Source: Aplectana chamaeleonis (lineage: Eukaryota > Nematoda > Chromadorea > Rhabditida > Cosmocercidae). Taken from it: a DNA stretch of 64,000 bases. Both the position numbers and the translations under genes were made by a program. A model generated the notes under the pieces. That model was not told where the DNA came from, ran no database searches, and saw only the letters and a list, made by a program, of their open reading frames with translations. Numbering within the stretch: position 1 is the stretch's first letter; the number at the start of each line of letters is the position of its first letter. This document shows positions 19,901 to 27,988 of this stretch, one piece after another. The stretch spans positions 930,001-994,000 of the forward strand of contig JAPDOI010000150.1 of assembly GCA_029168955.1 (NCBI GenBank), in the 5' to 3' direction.

Positions 19901-21268
19901 GCGACTTCAGAGAATGAAGAACCCTATGTCGGAACCACGCCTTCCAGGAAAGGCGTTTGATATAAAGCTGTTCCGTTGGTAAATGGGTGGAATCTCCAAT
20001 TTGTGGGCTGCTATTCTAGAGATTTTCACAGGACTCATCCCCTCCTCTTTTCTTATCACAGTCATTTGCAATCAGCAGTGGTGCGCAGATTTCGTATACT
20101 GAAAGCGCTATCCACAAAACACGGAAATGCTCTGATAAAAGCGTATAAAACGTATATAAGACCACTGGTCTAATTCGGATGTACAGTATTTAATCCAGAT
20201 AGGAAAAGAGATATCCTCAGAATAGAAAAAATACAGAACAGTTTCACCAGGAAGGTTTTCTTAAGGGCAGAAGGCTTTCAGTACTCTAGAATTCCGCACT
20301 CTAAGGATAGAAACTTAATTTTAAAGCTGTCTACCTTCAGAAGAAAGGTCTTTGATGCTTGCATGGTGCATAAAATATCGAATGGCAGCTCTGGTAGTGA
20401 TGTTTCAATCTTTTATACTCTTATTCACTCTGTGACCCGAAGAGGTGAATTCAAAATATCCTACCGCAAGCCAATACAAGGTGCAGGGCAGTCAATTTCA
20501 CGGCTCGAGCTGGATCAATCGTTATTACTCTGAGTAAAACCGTAGATACGTCGTGTACAACGAAGACATTTAAACGTCGGATCGCAAGAAAACTGCTTAG
20601 TGCGTAGACTTGAAGCAGTTTGCCTAACCTGGCCTCAGATTTCTTAGGTTTACGTTTCCATGAAATGCCATGTTCAGTTACCTTCTGATAACGAATCGTG
20701 TTTCATCTATCTTGTCTTATGTTTGTCTTAAACATCGTACAGAAATAAATAAATAATAGAATCTGCAGAAAAAACCTTTTGTTCTGAACGATGTCTCTAA
20801 TCATGACATACAGTCGGCATGAATCCTAGTGATAATTTTGGAAAAAAGGTTTGCGCAAACTCGGTGTGCGTTACCCAGTCTATAGCATATGTCACCCAGA
20901 TCGCGCTAAACTTCAATAGGGTACGCAAAATATCACAATGAACCACGCCGACTGTAAATATGTATGTCAAGTTATTCAGAACCATCAGTTGTATCATTCA
21001 GAGCGTGCAAAGTGTACAAACTATTACGATCAGAATCGTGTGCCCTGAATACGACGAGGTTTGCAATCTGCAATCCGGCGCCCCTACTAGTACTGCTTCT
21101 GCATCCAGAACAACGACGGCCACGACGCATGACGACGGCGCTTCTACTAGTACTACCTCTGCAACTCAAACTACTACTTCTTCCAAGACGTACGACGATT
21201 CAACAAAAGTTGCAAATCTAGCAGAGTTCCTTGGCATCCTTCTATGGACACTGACACTCGTCTACTAA
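1757..21268 (+). CDS. Gene A: leishmanolysin-like (M8) metallopeptidase, 3' part, five exons
   Basis: Join of exons 1757-1934, 6511-6594, 13007-13108, 17211-17300 and 21002-21268, giving about 240 residues of the C-terminal half of an M8 peptidase. The first exon begins in phase 2; all later junctions are phase 0 and every intron is GT..AG. The catalytic HExxH half must lie left of the window, since no exon carrying it was found in 1-1756. Identity rests on the M8 Cys-rich signatures CSSNRL..C, DFCPYY, ARCFEL, ACYE and IVCPEYDEVC, and on exon-by-exon correspondence with gene B. The C-terminus is a Thr/Ser-rich stalk plus hydrophobic tail, suggesting GPI anchoring. The reading frame is intact in what is visible, so nothing marks it as a pseudogene. 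Expression is untested. Confidence 0.88.
2038..2686. mobile_element. Palindromic MITE family 4, copy a, split by a TTAA insertion
   Basis: The left part (2038-2168, taacatcggcatggatcc ... gcaatgtctcTTAA) matches family 4 copies at 3923, 13589 and 20812. It is interrupted by the family 1 element 2165-2664 and resumes as TTAAggatctatgctcagg, matching the family 4 right end (gatccatgccga). The uninterrupted copies show the empty site. Confidence 0.8.
2165..2664. mobile_element. TTAA family 1 MITE, copy a
   Basis: 500 bp from TTAAGGGAACTGTTCGCGGT to ttgtgaacagtgcctttaa. Subtype 1a interior (tggctctcagaagcagaaca, caggagccgcaaaacggctt) is shared with copies at 5628, 50972 and 62803. It inserted at TTAA inside family 4. 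The long open frame across it is not a gene. Confidence 0.85.
2687..3922. mobile_element. 1.2 kb element with TIR AGTTGTCCTGAATMCGTCGA
   Basis: The left end agttgtcctgaatccgtcga is mirrored by the right end tcgacgtattcaggacaact. Inside are repeated blocks around gaattctcgacaa, also inversely arranged (2770-2850 versus 3660-3860). The central 3100-3600 part has no recognisable protein. Superfamily not determined. Confidence 0.6.
3923..4073. mobile_element. Palindromic MITE family 4, copy b
   Basis: Begins taacatcggcatggatcg and ends gatccatgccgacgtta. The arms (gttggcgcaaactcggtgc-type) are near-perfect inverted copies around a short centre. Confidence 0.8.
4092..4850. repeat. Large inverted repeat (foldback), arms of about 335 bp
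   Basis: The left arm starts ttttgtaaaatgggagcatc and the right arm ends gatgctccacgtttttacaa. Both carry ttacatacatcggacgcttt and gatcaaattgctacctaatt as inverted copies. Arms diverge by scattered substitutions around a centre near 4450. No coding capacity seen. Confidence 0.85.
4953..5408. mobile_element. TTAA family 3 MITE, copy b
   Basis: TTAAAGGCAGCATACACGCT to agcgtgtatgctgccttcaa, about 456 bp. Inner landmarks are cagggtcggggccaaattct and cggcattgtgggtcgttttt, shared with 31850, 52551 and 61738. Confidence 0.8.
5628..6120. mobile_element. TTAA family 1 MITE, copy b
   Basis: 493 bp, TTAAAGGCACTGTTCGCGAT to atcgcgaacagtgcctttaa. The TIR is perfect over at least 17 bases. Subtype 1a, inverted relative to copy a. 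Confidence 0.85.
6121..7020. other. Gene A intron sequence with a small inverted repeat
   Basis: Apart from exon 6511-6594 this stretch holds an inverted repeat at about 6690-6815 (gatcatacttcca ... agtatgatccca). Nothing else was recognised. Confidence 0.4.
6511..6594 (+). CDS. Gene A exon 2: M8 Cys-rich domain (DTRCTNSEN)
   Basis: An 84-bp exon, phase 0 on both sides, with acceptor gaaattttag before 6511 and donor gtaggc after 6594. It encodes 28 residues containing YGEMGNDDSDTRCTNSENR. The gene B exon at 39959-40042 is exactly the same length and shares GE, DTRCT and NNxYSxE-type residues, which is what identifies so short an exon. Confidence 0.85.
7024..7433. repeat. Inverted-repeat element
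   Basis: The left arm (tgaccagacctg, tttttctgatcgaccact, aaaccctattttagctgccc) is repeated inverted on the right (gggcagctaggatagggttt, agtcgatcagaaaaacctgg, aggtctgctcattccc). Looks like a non-autonomous DNA element. Confidence 0.7.
8625..8775. repeat. Short TIR element, copy 2, inside the Penelope-like element
   Basis: Inverted copy of the element at 812-950 (tttagtctgactcatggacc ... ccattcatcagactagaat). It separates the GIY-YIG part from the INIREEM tail, so it inserted after the Penelope copy. Confidence 0.75.
9187..9335. repeat. Dispersed repeat (ggctataaaacggcgaaatt), copy 1
   Basis: Matches 24228-24385 (ggctataaaactgcgaaatt, gagcggaggttagag, agagagcggagggc-type core) and more weakly 48466-48545. 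It lies within the right arm of the Penelope-like element. Confidence 0.6.
9429..9820. other. Gene A intron, nothing recognised
   Basis: No coding signal, repeat copy or RNA feature was recognised here. Confidence 0.3.
10234..10725. mobile_element. TTAA family 1 MITE, copy c, inside the LINE
   Basis: 492 bp, TTAAAGGCAGTGTTCACGAT to atcgtgaacactgcctttaa. Subtype 1b interior (accaggaatgggtagtg, ggcacactgtaacgttgac) is shared with 30752 and 35513. Inserted at TTAA in the RT sequence. Confidence 0.88.
11096..11542. repeat. Family 6 dispersed repeat, copy a
   Basis: Starts cttggagagagtcacacggt and ends with a gtgtactgtgcctttaag-like terminus. Copies or parts lie at 32505-33290 (inverted), 35341-36212 (split by a TTAA MITE) and 54750-55045. 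It holds the empty-site sequence gaactgaagaacgacgactt. Confidence 0.75.
12160..12899. mobile_element. TTAA family 2 MITE, copy b, with a nested family 3 copy
   Basis: gttgaaggcagtggtcgcga to cgtgaccactgccttcgaa, 740 bp. The excess length over other family 2 copies is the family 3 element at 12378-12576. Confidence 0.82.
12378..12576. mobile_element. TTAA family 3 short MITE, copy c
   Basis: 199 bp, TTAAAGGCAGCATACACGCT to gagtgtgtatgctgcctttaa, an internally deleted family 3 copy. The flanks ctggc|TTAA|gattgaat match ctggcttgaaattgaatg in the uninterrupted family 2 copy at about 46570. Confidence 0.85.
13007..13108 (+). CDS. Gene A exon 3: M8 Cys-rich domain (ARCFEL..ACYE)
   Basis: A 102-bp, phase 0/0 exon between acceptor gatactag and donor gtacgc. 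It encodes 34 residues beginning VFSPTARCFELNGG and ending AVACYE. M8 peptidases carry a recognisable SRCFE..GCYE block here. The gene B exon at 36749-36850 is the same 102 bp and reads [14 protein letters not shown] through SVGCYE. Confidence 0.88.
13589..13947. mobile_element. Palindromic MITE family 4, copy c, with a nested TIR element
   Basis: The outer arms are family 4 (taacgtcggcatggatccgg ... gattcatgccgatgtta). A second element, 13679-13871, sits at the apex with its own TIR (gaaactattttagggggcac ... gtgcctcccccaaatagttt). Confidence 0.78.
14174..14341. mobile_element. Short MITE with TIR GGGTGCGTTCCAAGAA, copy 1
   Basis: ggggtgcgttccaagaacat to cttcgaacgcacccctg. A related copy is at 34528-34692. 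Confidence 0.75.
15710..15855. repeat. Palindromic element
   Basis: ggctctagttatacaccagt at the left is mirrored by gtgtataactagggcc at the right, with ccgccgctgg / ccagcggcag further in. Confidence 0.75.
16485..16615. repeat. Palindromic element
   Basis: Inverted copies of gggatagctgcggaccactc and tgaggtgtccgcagccattcc, around cgctttttgcgtgcgcag. Confidence 0.7.
16815..16955. repeat. Palindromic element
   Basis: tcgatcactggtcgatagat then cgccgcgtcgaacacccg is mirrored by gtgttcgacgcggcgatc and cgaccagtgatcga. Confidence 0.8.
17065..17165. repeat. Dispersed repeat shared with 34698-34815
   Basis: Both copies run gcagcaaagcagtcggtcat-like, tttgatatgataacctcgat / tttgacatgataagggcgat and gaccggctcaa. 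This copy ends about 45 bases before gene A exon 17211-17300. Confidence 0.65.
17211..17300 (+). CDS. Gene A exon 4: M8 C-terminal beta domain (NSKFYACGHVGQ)
   Basis: A 90-bp, phase 0/0 exon between acceptor catttttcag and donor gtgaga. It encodes 30 residues with a C-x(n)-QNSKFYACGHVGQIITIE layout, matching the M8 pattern C..g.v.v......C...Gq.i.i. The gene B counterpart at 31677-31769 has [19 protein letters not shown] and is one codon longer. Confidence 0.88.
17301..18290. other. Gene A intron, no assigned feature
   Basis: Contains a 97-codon minus-strand frame (17406-17699) without recognisable domain and no convincing splice context. No repeat copy recognised. Confidence 0.3.
18297..19610. 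repeat. 1.3 kb element with diverged inverted ends
   Basis: The left end (catgccgtgaccattccaaa) and right end (cctggaatggccacggcatg) are inverted copies. The gtgctgaacacgaatatgag motif near 19395 recurs in the 55-60 kb repeats, and the left end also resembles the foldback at 59835-60650. Open frames inside show no known domain. Confidence 0.55.
19795..19880. repeat. Short perfect palindrome
   Basis: acccgagttgcatgcaccgg and ccggtgcatgcaactcgggt flank a 10-base loop, giving a strong hairpin. Confidence 0.85.
20080..20762 (+). mobile_element. LINE 3' fragment
   Basis: Encodes FRILKALSTKHGNALIKAYK and TYIRPLV, then NSFTRKVFLRAEGFQYSRIP in broken frames. It aligns with the C-terminal region of the LINE at 10900-11060 (SHIFKGLSTRDKTVLAHAYK). 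Ends in a short aaataaataaataa tail. 5' truncated and full of stops. Confidence 0.82.
20812..20952. mobile_element. Palindromic MITE family 4, copy d
   Basis: cagtcggcatgaatcctagt ... atgaaccacgccgactg, with the shared gcgcaaactcggtg-type core. It ends 49 bases before gene A exon 21002. Confidence 0.75.
21002..21268 (+). CDS. Gene A terminal exon: CP-C motif, Ser/Thr stalk, hydrophobic tail
   Basis: Acceptor gtatcattcag ends at 21001 and the frame runs phase 0 to a TAA at 21266-21268, giving 88 residues. It opens with IRIVCPEYDEVC, the M8 C-terminal Cys pair (gene [12 protein letters not shown]). About 45 residues rich in Thr and Ser follow, then LAEFLGILLWTLTLVY at the extreme C-terminus. 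A Ser/Thr stalk plus a short hydrophobic end without basic residues is what a GPI-attachment signal looks like. Leishmania GP63 is itself GPI anchored. The stalk is mostly absent from gene B. Confidence 0.88.
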   Translation, partial: SVQSVQTITIRIVCPEYDEVCNLQSGAPTSTASASRTTTATTHDDGASTSTTSATQTTTSSKTYDDSTKVANLAEFLGILLWTLTLVY

Positions 21269-21980
21269 TTATCGGTGCTATTGAGTTAAATTAAACCCAT
21301 TATGTATCGATGATTTGTGACGTTTTTCAAATTAATCTCGTGGTAATACGTATAACCAATTTTGTGCTCACTTCTGATTCTTCATGATTCTTCGACTTAA
21401 ATAAATGGATCGATTCGTGTTTTATTGATTCTTGTAGCTCGCTATTCCGAGGATTACTGTGAATCACGATAGGTGTCGATCCATTTAAGGGGCTCAATCT
21501 ACCCCAATACTTGAGAAACTGGATCACAAATTTGAGCTGAGCACACTAAATACCCCCGAAACGAAGTATTAAACCATGTCTGAAAGTTAACCAAACTACC
21601 GTATACCCACTGTAGCCTACCGTAATTAATCGGAAATTGATAAACGGACGTCAGATTTATGTTAAGCACCGCTCCCCCACGGGCCGACCCCCCTCGTGGC
21701 ATTCTCAAAATCTTGAAAAGTCTAATTCCGCCTCTGAAAAATCTTTCCTGTGAGAAGATCTGAGCCTAAGCTGCCGATATTCGCCGTACTATGACCAATG
21801 AGCCTCAGAATCGTAGGCAGCACCCCAACAAACCCCATAGCAGAATTTTGGTTTTCATCTGGAAGATCTCCCCCCAGAACCTCCAGGCTCATACGGGGAC
21901 ACCCTAACTAAGAGCGTGGGCTACTAACTCGTCTCGTCTTCAATCCAGTGTGCAATATTGGGTGACGTTTAGAATTGCAG
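21269..21980. other. Gene A 3' flank
   Basis: AT-rich 3' flank with a putative poly(A) signal at 21400. A hairpin-like pair, aaatggatcgattcgtg / tgtcgatccattta, lies at about 21403-21487. No further gene recognised. Confidence 0.35.
21400..21405 (+). promoter_or_regulatory. Putative poly(A) signal of gene A
   Basis: AATAAA lies 131 bases after the stop codon of gene A in an AT-rich 3' flank, a plausible 3' UTR length for a nematode gene. Only the hexamer and its position support this. Confidence 0.5.
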
Positions 21981-21984
21981 TGCG

Positions 21985-22780
21985 TGTCGGAATTAACCAG
22001 AAAGCACCTCACATTTCCTATCCGGGAACATCACGCGAGGTTTTCTAGTTTGGCTCCTGTCATACTCAGACTCTGCGGGGGGGCAAGCGCCGGACAATAG
22101 AGCCCGTTTTCGACTTGGGGGAGCGACAGCGCAGGCCTCCCCCGAGGGGGGCTTCAGGGGAGGCCCCTGCTCTCCTCCGGCGCTTGCCCCCCCCGAGAGG
22201 AATAGAGGGAAAAGATGGGAAGAAGTCGTAGAAGGTAGTTTACGACAATAGAGGCCAGAGAAGGCATCTATCACGTGCTCGAGCGGTGATAAAAGGCGCC
22301 TCACCTCATGGAGAGCCGCATTCGGCCCAACAGGGCCGGCCCTGGACGGCGACTTCAGTCACTGCCAGAAAGGGATATTTTTGGAGGGAGGCGGAGACGC
22401 TTTCCGGGAGGGAGGGTGACGTCACTGCTCTGGTGTCGTGACGTCACTGCTCCGGAGCCGTGACGTCATGGCTCCGGGGCAGTGATGCGGGGGGGGGCTT
22501 CAAGGCAGTGACAGGGGGGCTTCAGGGCAGTCACAGGGGGCTTCAGGGCAGTCACAGGGGGGCTTCAGGGCAGTCACAGGGGGCTTAAGGGCAGTCACAG
22601 GCGGGCTTCAGGGCAGTCACAGGGGGGCTTCAGGGCAGTCGCAGGGGGCTTAAGGGCAGTGACGGGGGGGGGGCTCCGATCAAGCCAAATTGTCACTCCG
22701 GCGGTAGCCCCCCCCCGATTGGGGGGGGCAAGCGCCGGTGCCCGGAGGGTTGCCCCCCTTAAGAGCTGCGCTAGCCCCCT
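21985..22780. repeat. GC-rich region with tandem 22-bp-scale repeats and inverted cgccgg blocks
   Basis: About 22490-22670 is a tandem array of gggggcttcagggcagtcac. About 22430-22480 repeats gtgacgtcactgctc. The motif gcaagcgccgg occurs in both orientations near 22085, 22180 and 22730, framing the block. Base composition is sharply higher in G than the surroundings. No gene seen. Confidence 0.8.
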
Positions 22781-22819
22781 CCAGTGTATGAGTACTTTAA
22801 CGAAAGGCCGTAGTACCGC

Positions 22820-23100
22820 CGTGTCGGTTTGAGAGTATAATACTCAAAATGGGGTCAGAAAATTGTAATTTGGTGTGCCATTCTTTCTCGTCCGTAGTCC
22901 ATCGTGTCAAAATGCAAACTAATCATGGAAAGAATACAAAAGTTGTCTCCGACAGACCGTCCTGGACTGTCCTTAATTCCACCTTCCACTACTTCGGTTG
23001 AGGTTGGATCAGTAATATCATTGATATCTCCTCGTCGAATGAATCCTAACATTGTTCTCTTATGTGAACACCGAGGAACGCGTTTGTAGGGATCTCAGTT
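22820..23100. other. Unassigned, weak coding look on both strands
   Basis: A 65-codon minus frame (22855-23052) and a 61-codon plus frame (22904-23089) overlap; neither shows a known motif. Could be a gene remnant. No decision possible. Confidence 0.2.
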
Positions 23101-23142
23101 CTTTTTTTTTGGATTGGGATGGAAAAAAGCTGACACAAAAAT

Positions 23143-23698
23143 TTAAAGGCAGTGGTCACGATGAAAAACGTTATCGAAAAAACTACAAAAATCAGCTTAG
23201 ATCAAAGACAGCTGAAAAACTATGAAGGTAGCGCGGTGAAAAACGGTCTACAAATGGAGTTTCTAGGGCCCAAAGAAGCTAGTTCGTGCACACGTGCACA
23301 GCGATGACGAAACAGATCGCAGTCTCATGCCGAGCAGTCAAAAATCATCGACATTCAGAGGACGAAATAAATGCAAATTTAATGAATAAAAACAGTTGAA
23401 TAATGAAAGCATCACTTCAGTCAATGTTTTTGACTAGATGTGTACATAAATTCAAAGGTTCATTGATTGACATTCAATTTCAAGCTAGCTGATGTTCTTG
23501 ATATAAGAGGTCATCGATGCCGATGATGTGGAGAGGGCTCGTCCACCATCAAAAGACAAGAAAGTTCAGGTTTCAAATTCGGCCCTAAACAGTGGTTTTT
23601 TCGCGATTCCTTGTTATAGGTCCTACTACTCGAGACCCAGGAAAGGATTTGGAGAGAAAAAGACGATAAGCGTATTTTATCGCGATCACTGCCTTTAA
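23143..23698. mobile_element. TTAA family 2 MITE, copy c
   Basis: 556 bp, TTAAAGGCAGTGGTCACGAT to tatcgcgatcactgcctttaa. Intact ends. Confidence 0.88.
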
Positions 23699-24225
23699 AG
23701 CACTTGTGTAGATTACATTCTTTCGATTTTCATCAGTAGCAGTCTCCCTATCGGAGCGAAACTTTGATCTGCTGCTGCTGATAACCGCTGTTGTAGAACC
23801 CAACTGAAGGATAATCGTGCCACGGTCTCATTATCCAGCACTATGACCCGTGTTCCCAGCACGATTCTTTTCAAGCTGCGTACAACAGCAGCCGTTGTCT
23901 GCAACTGCAAACCAGAATCTCGCTTCGATAAGGATTTTAAATGTCGCCCACTCTTACAATTACTGCAAAAAGACTCCTGTTGTGGTGATCGCGTGAAGTT
24001 TTTTTTGCCAAAGTGAGATGAGGAACAGGGTGACCTTAAGTGACATACTTTTATATCTCAAGCATTTGATTCAAGAATTACTTGTGCCTTTTTTTCAAGT
24101 ACCCTCGGCGCCTGAGGCCGTATGGTAACCGTCCCCGAAAAACGCAAAGTAGCCCTTACCGGAGAGTGAATCGATGACTATGAAATATACTACGCCAACC
24201 TGTTTTAAAACATTTTAATTCTGCC
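23699..24225. other. Intergenic stretch between genes A and B
   Basis: Overlapping small frames on both strands (23713-23910 on -, a Cys-containing + frame to about 24010) but no recognisable product. Confidence 0.25.
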
Positions 24226-24227
24226 TA

Positions 24228-24385
24228 CAGGCTATAAAACTGCGAAATTCACATGGTTCTTGCGCGTGCTAGTGCGGAGCGGAGGTTAGAGACAGTGAGA
24301 GAGCGGAGGGCGGACAGAGGCTCAGGCGTCACGCGCGATGCTCGCGCCTCGAATGATGTGAATTACAGCGCTTTATAGAGAACCA
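24228..24385. repeat. Dispersed repeat (ggctataaaactgcgaaatt), copy 2
   Basis: Same family as 9187-9335. Followed at 24386-24460 by a GC-rich hairpin string (gggggcttcgcccccagacc). Confidence 0.6.
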
Positions 24386-24719
24386 GCCGTCCTGCGGGCT
24401 CCGCCGCCTGACGGCTGGCTGGGGGCTTCGCCCCCAGACCCCCCGAATTTTCGCCTTCGGCGGAAATTATCAAGTTGTCTTTGCATATATAGAATCGGCT
24501 CAGAAATCATTTAACCCCAATATATTATGTTGTAGACATAAAATTGCCTGCCGCACATGTGGAAACATGGAAAGGCAGACAGCGGCAAATTATACCGAGA
24601 AAAGCAATGAATCTGCTTCAGTTGTGCACGCACACAAAATCAATCCGAAGTGCGGCAAATCCTGTAGATTAGCGTTCTAGAGCTCGTTTCAAAGACATTC
24701 TTCTTTCTGCGGCGTCCTG

Positions 24720-24905
24720 CGCATTGCCACGTAGTACCGCACACTTACTACGGCGTCAGGAGCACACCCCCTGAGGTCGATCACACTTTCTACGACGTCT
24801 GGCGCTCTCCTACATGGGTCCCGTACACTTCCTATGGCTTCCGGCGCACTCTCACATGGATCCCGTACGCTTTCTACGGCGTTCGGCGCACTCTTACATG
24901 ACTAT
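24720..24905. repeat. Diverged outlying units of the 42-bp minisatellite
   Basis: About four degenerate units (cttctacggcgttcggcgca, ctcacatggatcccgtacgc) resemble the main array at 25.2 kb. Confidence 0.7.
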
Positions 24906-25004
24906 TGCAAAGCAGGCAAAAAACTCTGGGAGACACACTGTAAACAGAACTGATGATACCTGGTTGATAAGGGGTAGGGTATAGAAGGGTGGCAGAGCGG
25001 TAAG

Positions 25005-25120
25005 TCTTCATTCACACACCGTTCTTCTCCAGAGATCAGCGGCTGAGGCTGGGGAGTAGGTTCAGATTTTCAGCCGCTGATCTCTGGAGAAGAACGGTGT
25101 GTGAATGAAGACACACCGCT
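25005..25120. repeat. Near-perfect palindrome, arms of about 45 bp
   Basis: cttcattcacacaccgttct..tctccagagatcagcggctg is mirrored exactly on the right of a short loop. Confidence 0.88.
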
Positions 25121-25209
25121 CTGCGGTGGCTAAGATACAACAAAATCGGGATTAAAACTTGGAAAACTTTTATAATCGGCTTGGGTCCCCAAGGTTTTTT
25201 GTCTGTTCC

Positions 25210-26510
25210 GCAATAGCCTTCTTTCATGGGTCCCGCACACTTCATATGGCGTTCGGCGCACTCTTACATGGGTCCCGCACACTTTATATGGCGTCCGGTG
25301 CACTCTTACATGGGTTCCGCACACTTTATATGGCGTCCGGCGCACTCTTACATGGGTCCCGTGCACTTTCCATGGCGTCCGGCGCGCCTTACTCTTACAT
25401 GGGTCCCGCACATTTAATATGGCGTCCGGGGCACTCTTACATGGGTCCCGCACACCTTATATGGCGTCCGGTGCACTCTTCATGGGTCCCATACACTTTC
25501 TATGGCGTTCGACGCACTCTTAAATGGGTTCCGCTCATTTTATATGGCGTCCGGCGCACGCTTACATGGGTTCCGTACACTTTATTTGGCGTCGTACTTA
25601 CTCTTACATCGGTCCCGCACATTTTATATCACGTCCGGGGCACTCTTACATGAGTCCCGCACACCTTATATGGCGTTCGGCGCACTCTACATGGGTCCCG
25701 CACACTTAATATGACGTCCGGCGCACTCCCACATGGGTCCCGCACACTTCATATGGCGTCCGGCGCACTCTTACATGGGTTCCGCACACTTTATATGGCG
25801 TCCGGCGCACTCTTACATGGGTCCCGTGCACTTTCCATGGCGTCCGGCGCGCTTTACTCTTACATGGGTCCCGCACATTTAATATGGCGTCCGGGGCACT
25901 CTTACATGGGTCCCGCAAACCTTATATGGCGTCCAGTGCACTCTTCATGGGTCCCATACACTTTCTATGGCGTTCGACGCACTCTTAAATGGGTTCCGCA
26001 CATTTTATATGGCGTCCGGCGCACGCTTACATGGGTTCCGTACACTTTATTTGGCGTCGTACTTACTCTTACATCGGTCCCGCACATTTTATATCACGTC
26101 CGGGGCACTCTTACATGGGTCCCTTACATTTTATCCGACGTCTGACGTACTCTTACATGGGTCCCGCACATTTTCTATGGCGTGCGGCGCACTCATACAT
26201 GGGTCCCGCACACTTTCTATCGCGTTCGGCGCACTCTTACGTGGGTTTCGTATACTTTCTATGGCATCCGCGGCGCACTCCTAATTGGGTCCCACATACG
26301 TTCAGGCGGACTGCCACTGGGGCCTCACACACTTTTTTCCGGCGTGCCGCGCTCTTGACTGGGTCCCATACACTTTCTACGGCGCTCGGCGCACTGTTAT
26401 TGGGGTCCTGCACATTTTTTCGGCGTCCGGCCCCTTTTATGAGTCCCGCAAATTTTCTTCGGCGTCCGGCGCACTCCCGCTGATGTTCCGCTGACTTTCT
26501 ACGACGTCCC
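25210..26510. repeat. 42-bp minisatellite with a 465-bp higher-order unit
   Basis: Unit: gcactcttacatgggtcccg..cacactttatatggcgtccg. Matching landmarks (catggcgtcc at 25371 and 25836; ctcttacatc at 25601 and 26066) show a duplicated block 465 bp apart, about 11 units. Units from 26285 on diverge. Because 42 is divisible by three, several frames stay open and encode 14-residue repeats (MASGALLHGSRTLY). These frames have no start, splice or codon signal and are not called as genes. Confidence 0.9.
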
Positions 26511-26576
26511 GTTAGGTTGTTTCGGGCGTAACCCTTCTAAATTAGAAAAGTCTGCAATTACAGAATGCACACCGTA

Positions 26577-27988
26577 GACTGACTGACGGACGGACGGACG
26601 GACGGACGGACGGACGGACGGACGGACGGACGGACGGACGGACGGACGGACGGACGGACGGACGGACGGACGGACGGACGGACGGACGGACGGACGGACG
26701 GACGGACGGACGGACGGACGGACGACGGACGGACGGACGGACGGACGGACGGACAGACAGACGGACGGACGGACGGACTGACGGACGGACAGACAGACGG
26801 ACGGACGGACGAACGACGAACGGACGGACGGACGGACAGACGGACGGACGGACGGACAGACGGACGGACGGACGGACGGACGGACGACAGACGGACGGAC
26901 AGACGGACGGACGGACGGACGGACGGACGGACGGAACGGACGGACGGACGGACGGACGGACGACGGACGAACGGACGGACGGACGGACGGACGGACGGAC
27001 GGACGGACGGACGAACAGATCAGACGGACGGACGGACGGACGGACGGACGGACGGACGGACCCAGATCGGACGGACGGACGGACGGACGGACGGATTTGA
27101 CGGAACGGACGGACGGACAGACGGACGGACGGACGGACGGACGGACGGACGGACGGACGGGACGGACGAACGGACGGACGGACGGACGGACGGACGGACG
27201 GACGGACGGACGGACGGACGGACGGACGGACGGACGACGGACGGGACGGACGGACGGACAGACAGACGGACGGACGGACGGACGCGGACGGACGGACGGA
27301 CGGACGGACGGACGGACGGACGGACGGACGGACGGATCGGACGGACGGACGGACGGAAGGACGGACGGACGGACAGGACGGACGGACGGACGGACGGATT
27401 TGACGGACGGACGGACGGACGGACGGATTTGATGGACGGACGGACGGACGGACGGACGGATGGACGGACGGACGAACGGACGGACGGACGGACGGACGGA
27501 ACGGACGGACGGATGAAGGACGGAAGCGGACGGACGGAAGGACGGACGGACGAACGGACGGACGGACGGACGGACGGACGGACGGACGGAAGACGGACAG
27601 ACGAAGACGGAAGGACGGACGGAAGGACGGACGGAAGCGACGGACGGAAGGACGGACGGAAGGACAGACGGACGGAGGACGGACGGACGGACGGACGGAC
27701 GGATTTGACGGACGGACGGACGGACGGACGGACGGACGGGCGGACGGACGGACGGACGGACGGACGGACGGACGGACGGACGGACGGAAGGACGGACGGA
27801 AGGACGGACGGAAGGACGGACGGACGGAAGGACGGACGGAAGGACGGACGGAAGGACGGACGGACGAACGGACGGACGGACGGACGGACGGACGGACGGA
27901 CGGACGGAAGGACGGACGGAAGGACGGACGGAAGGACGGACGGACGGACGGAAGGACGGACGGAAGGACGGACGGACGGACGGACACC
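26577..27988. repeat. Tetranucleotide (ACGG)n tract, about 1.4 kb
   Basis: Almost unbroken acgg/ggac repeats with scattered one-base deletions, aacg, aagg, acag and tttg interruptions. Five repeats of four bases make five codons per 20 bp, so both strands look open (RPSV repeats on -, DGRT repeats on +). No gene is called. Confidence 0.95.

Noticed and set aside
24386..24470. GC-rich gggggcttcgccccc hairpins as a bacterial-type terminator or contamination
   Set aside because: No adjacent bacterial genes; embedded in eukaryotic repeats with matching flanks. Treated as part of a repeat.
25159..26483. Several 100-164 codon frames of repeated MASGALLHGSRTLY-type peptides
   Set aside because: They arise from the 42-bp minisatellite period. 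Several frames are open at once and none carries a gene signal.
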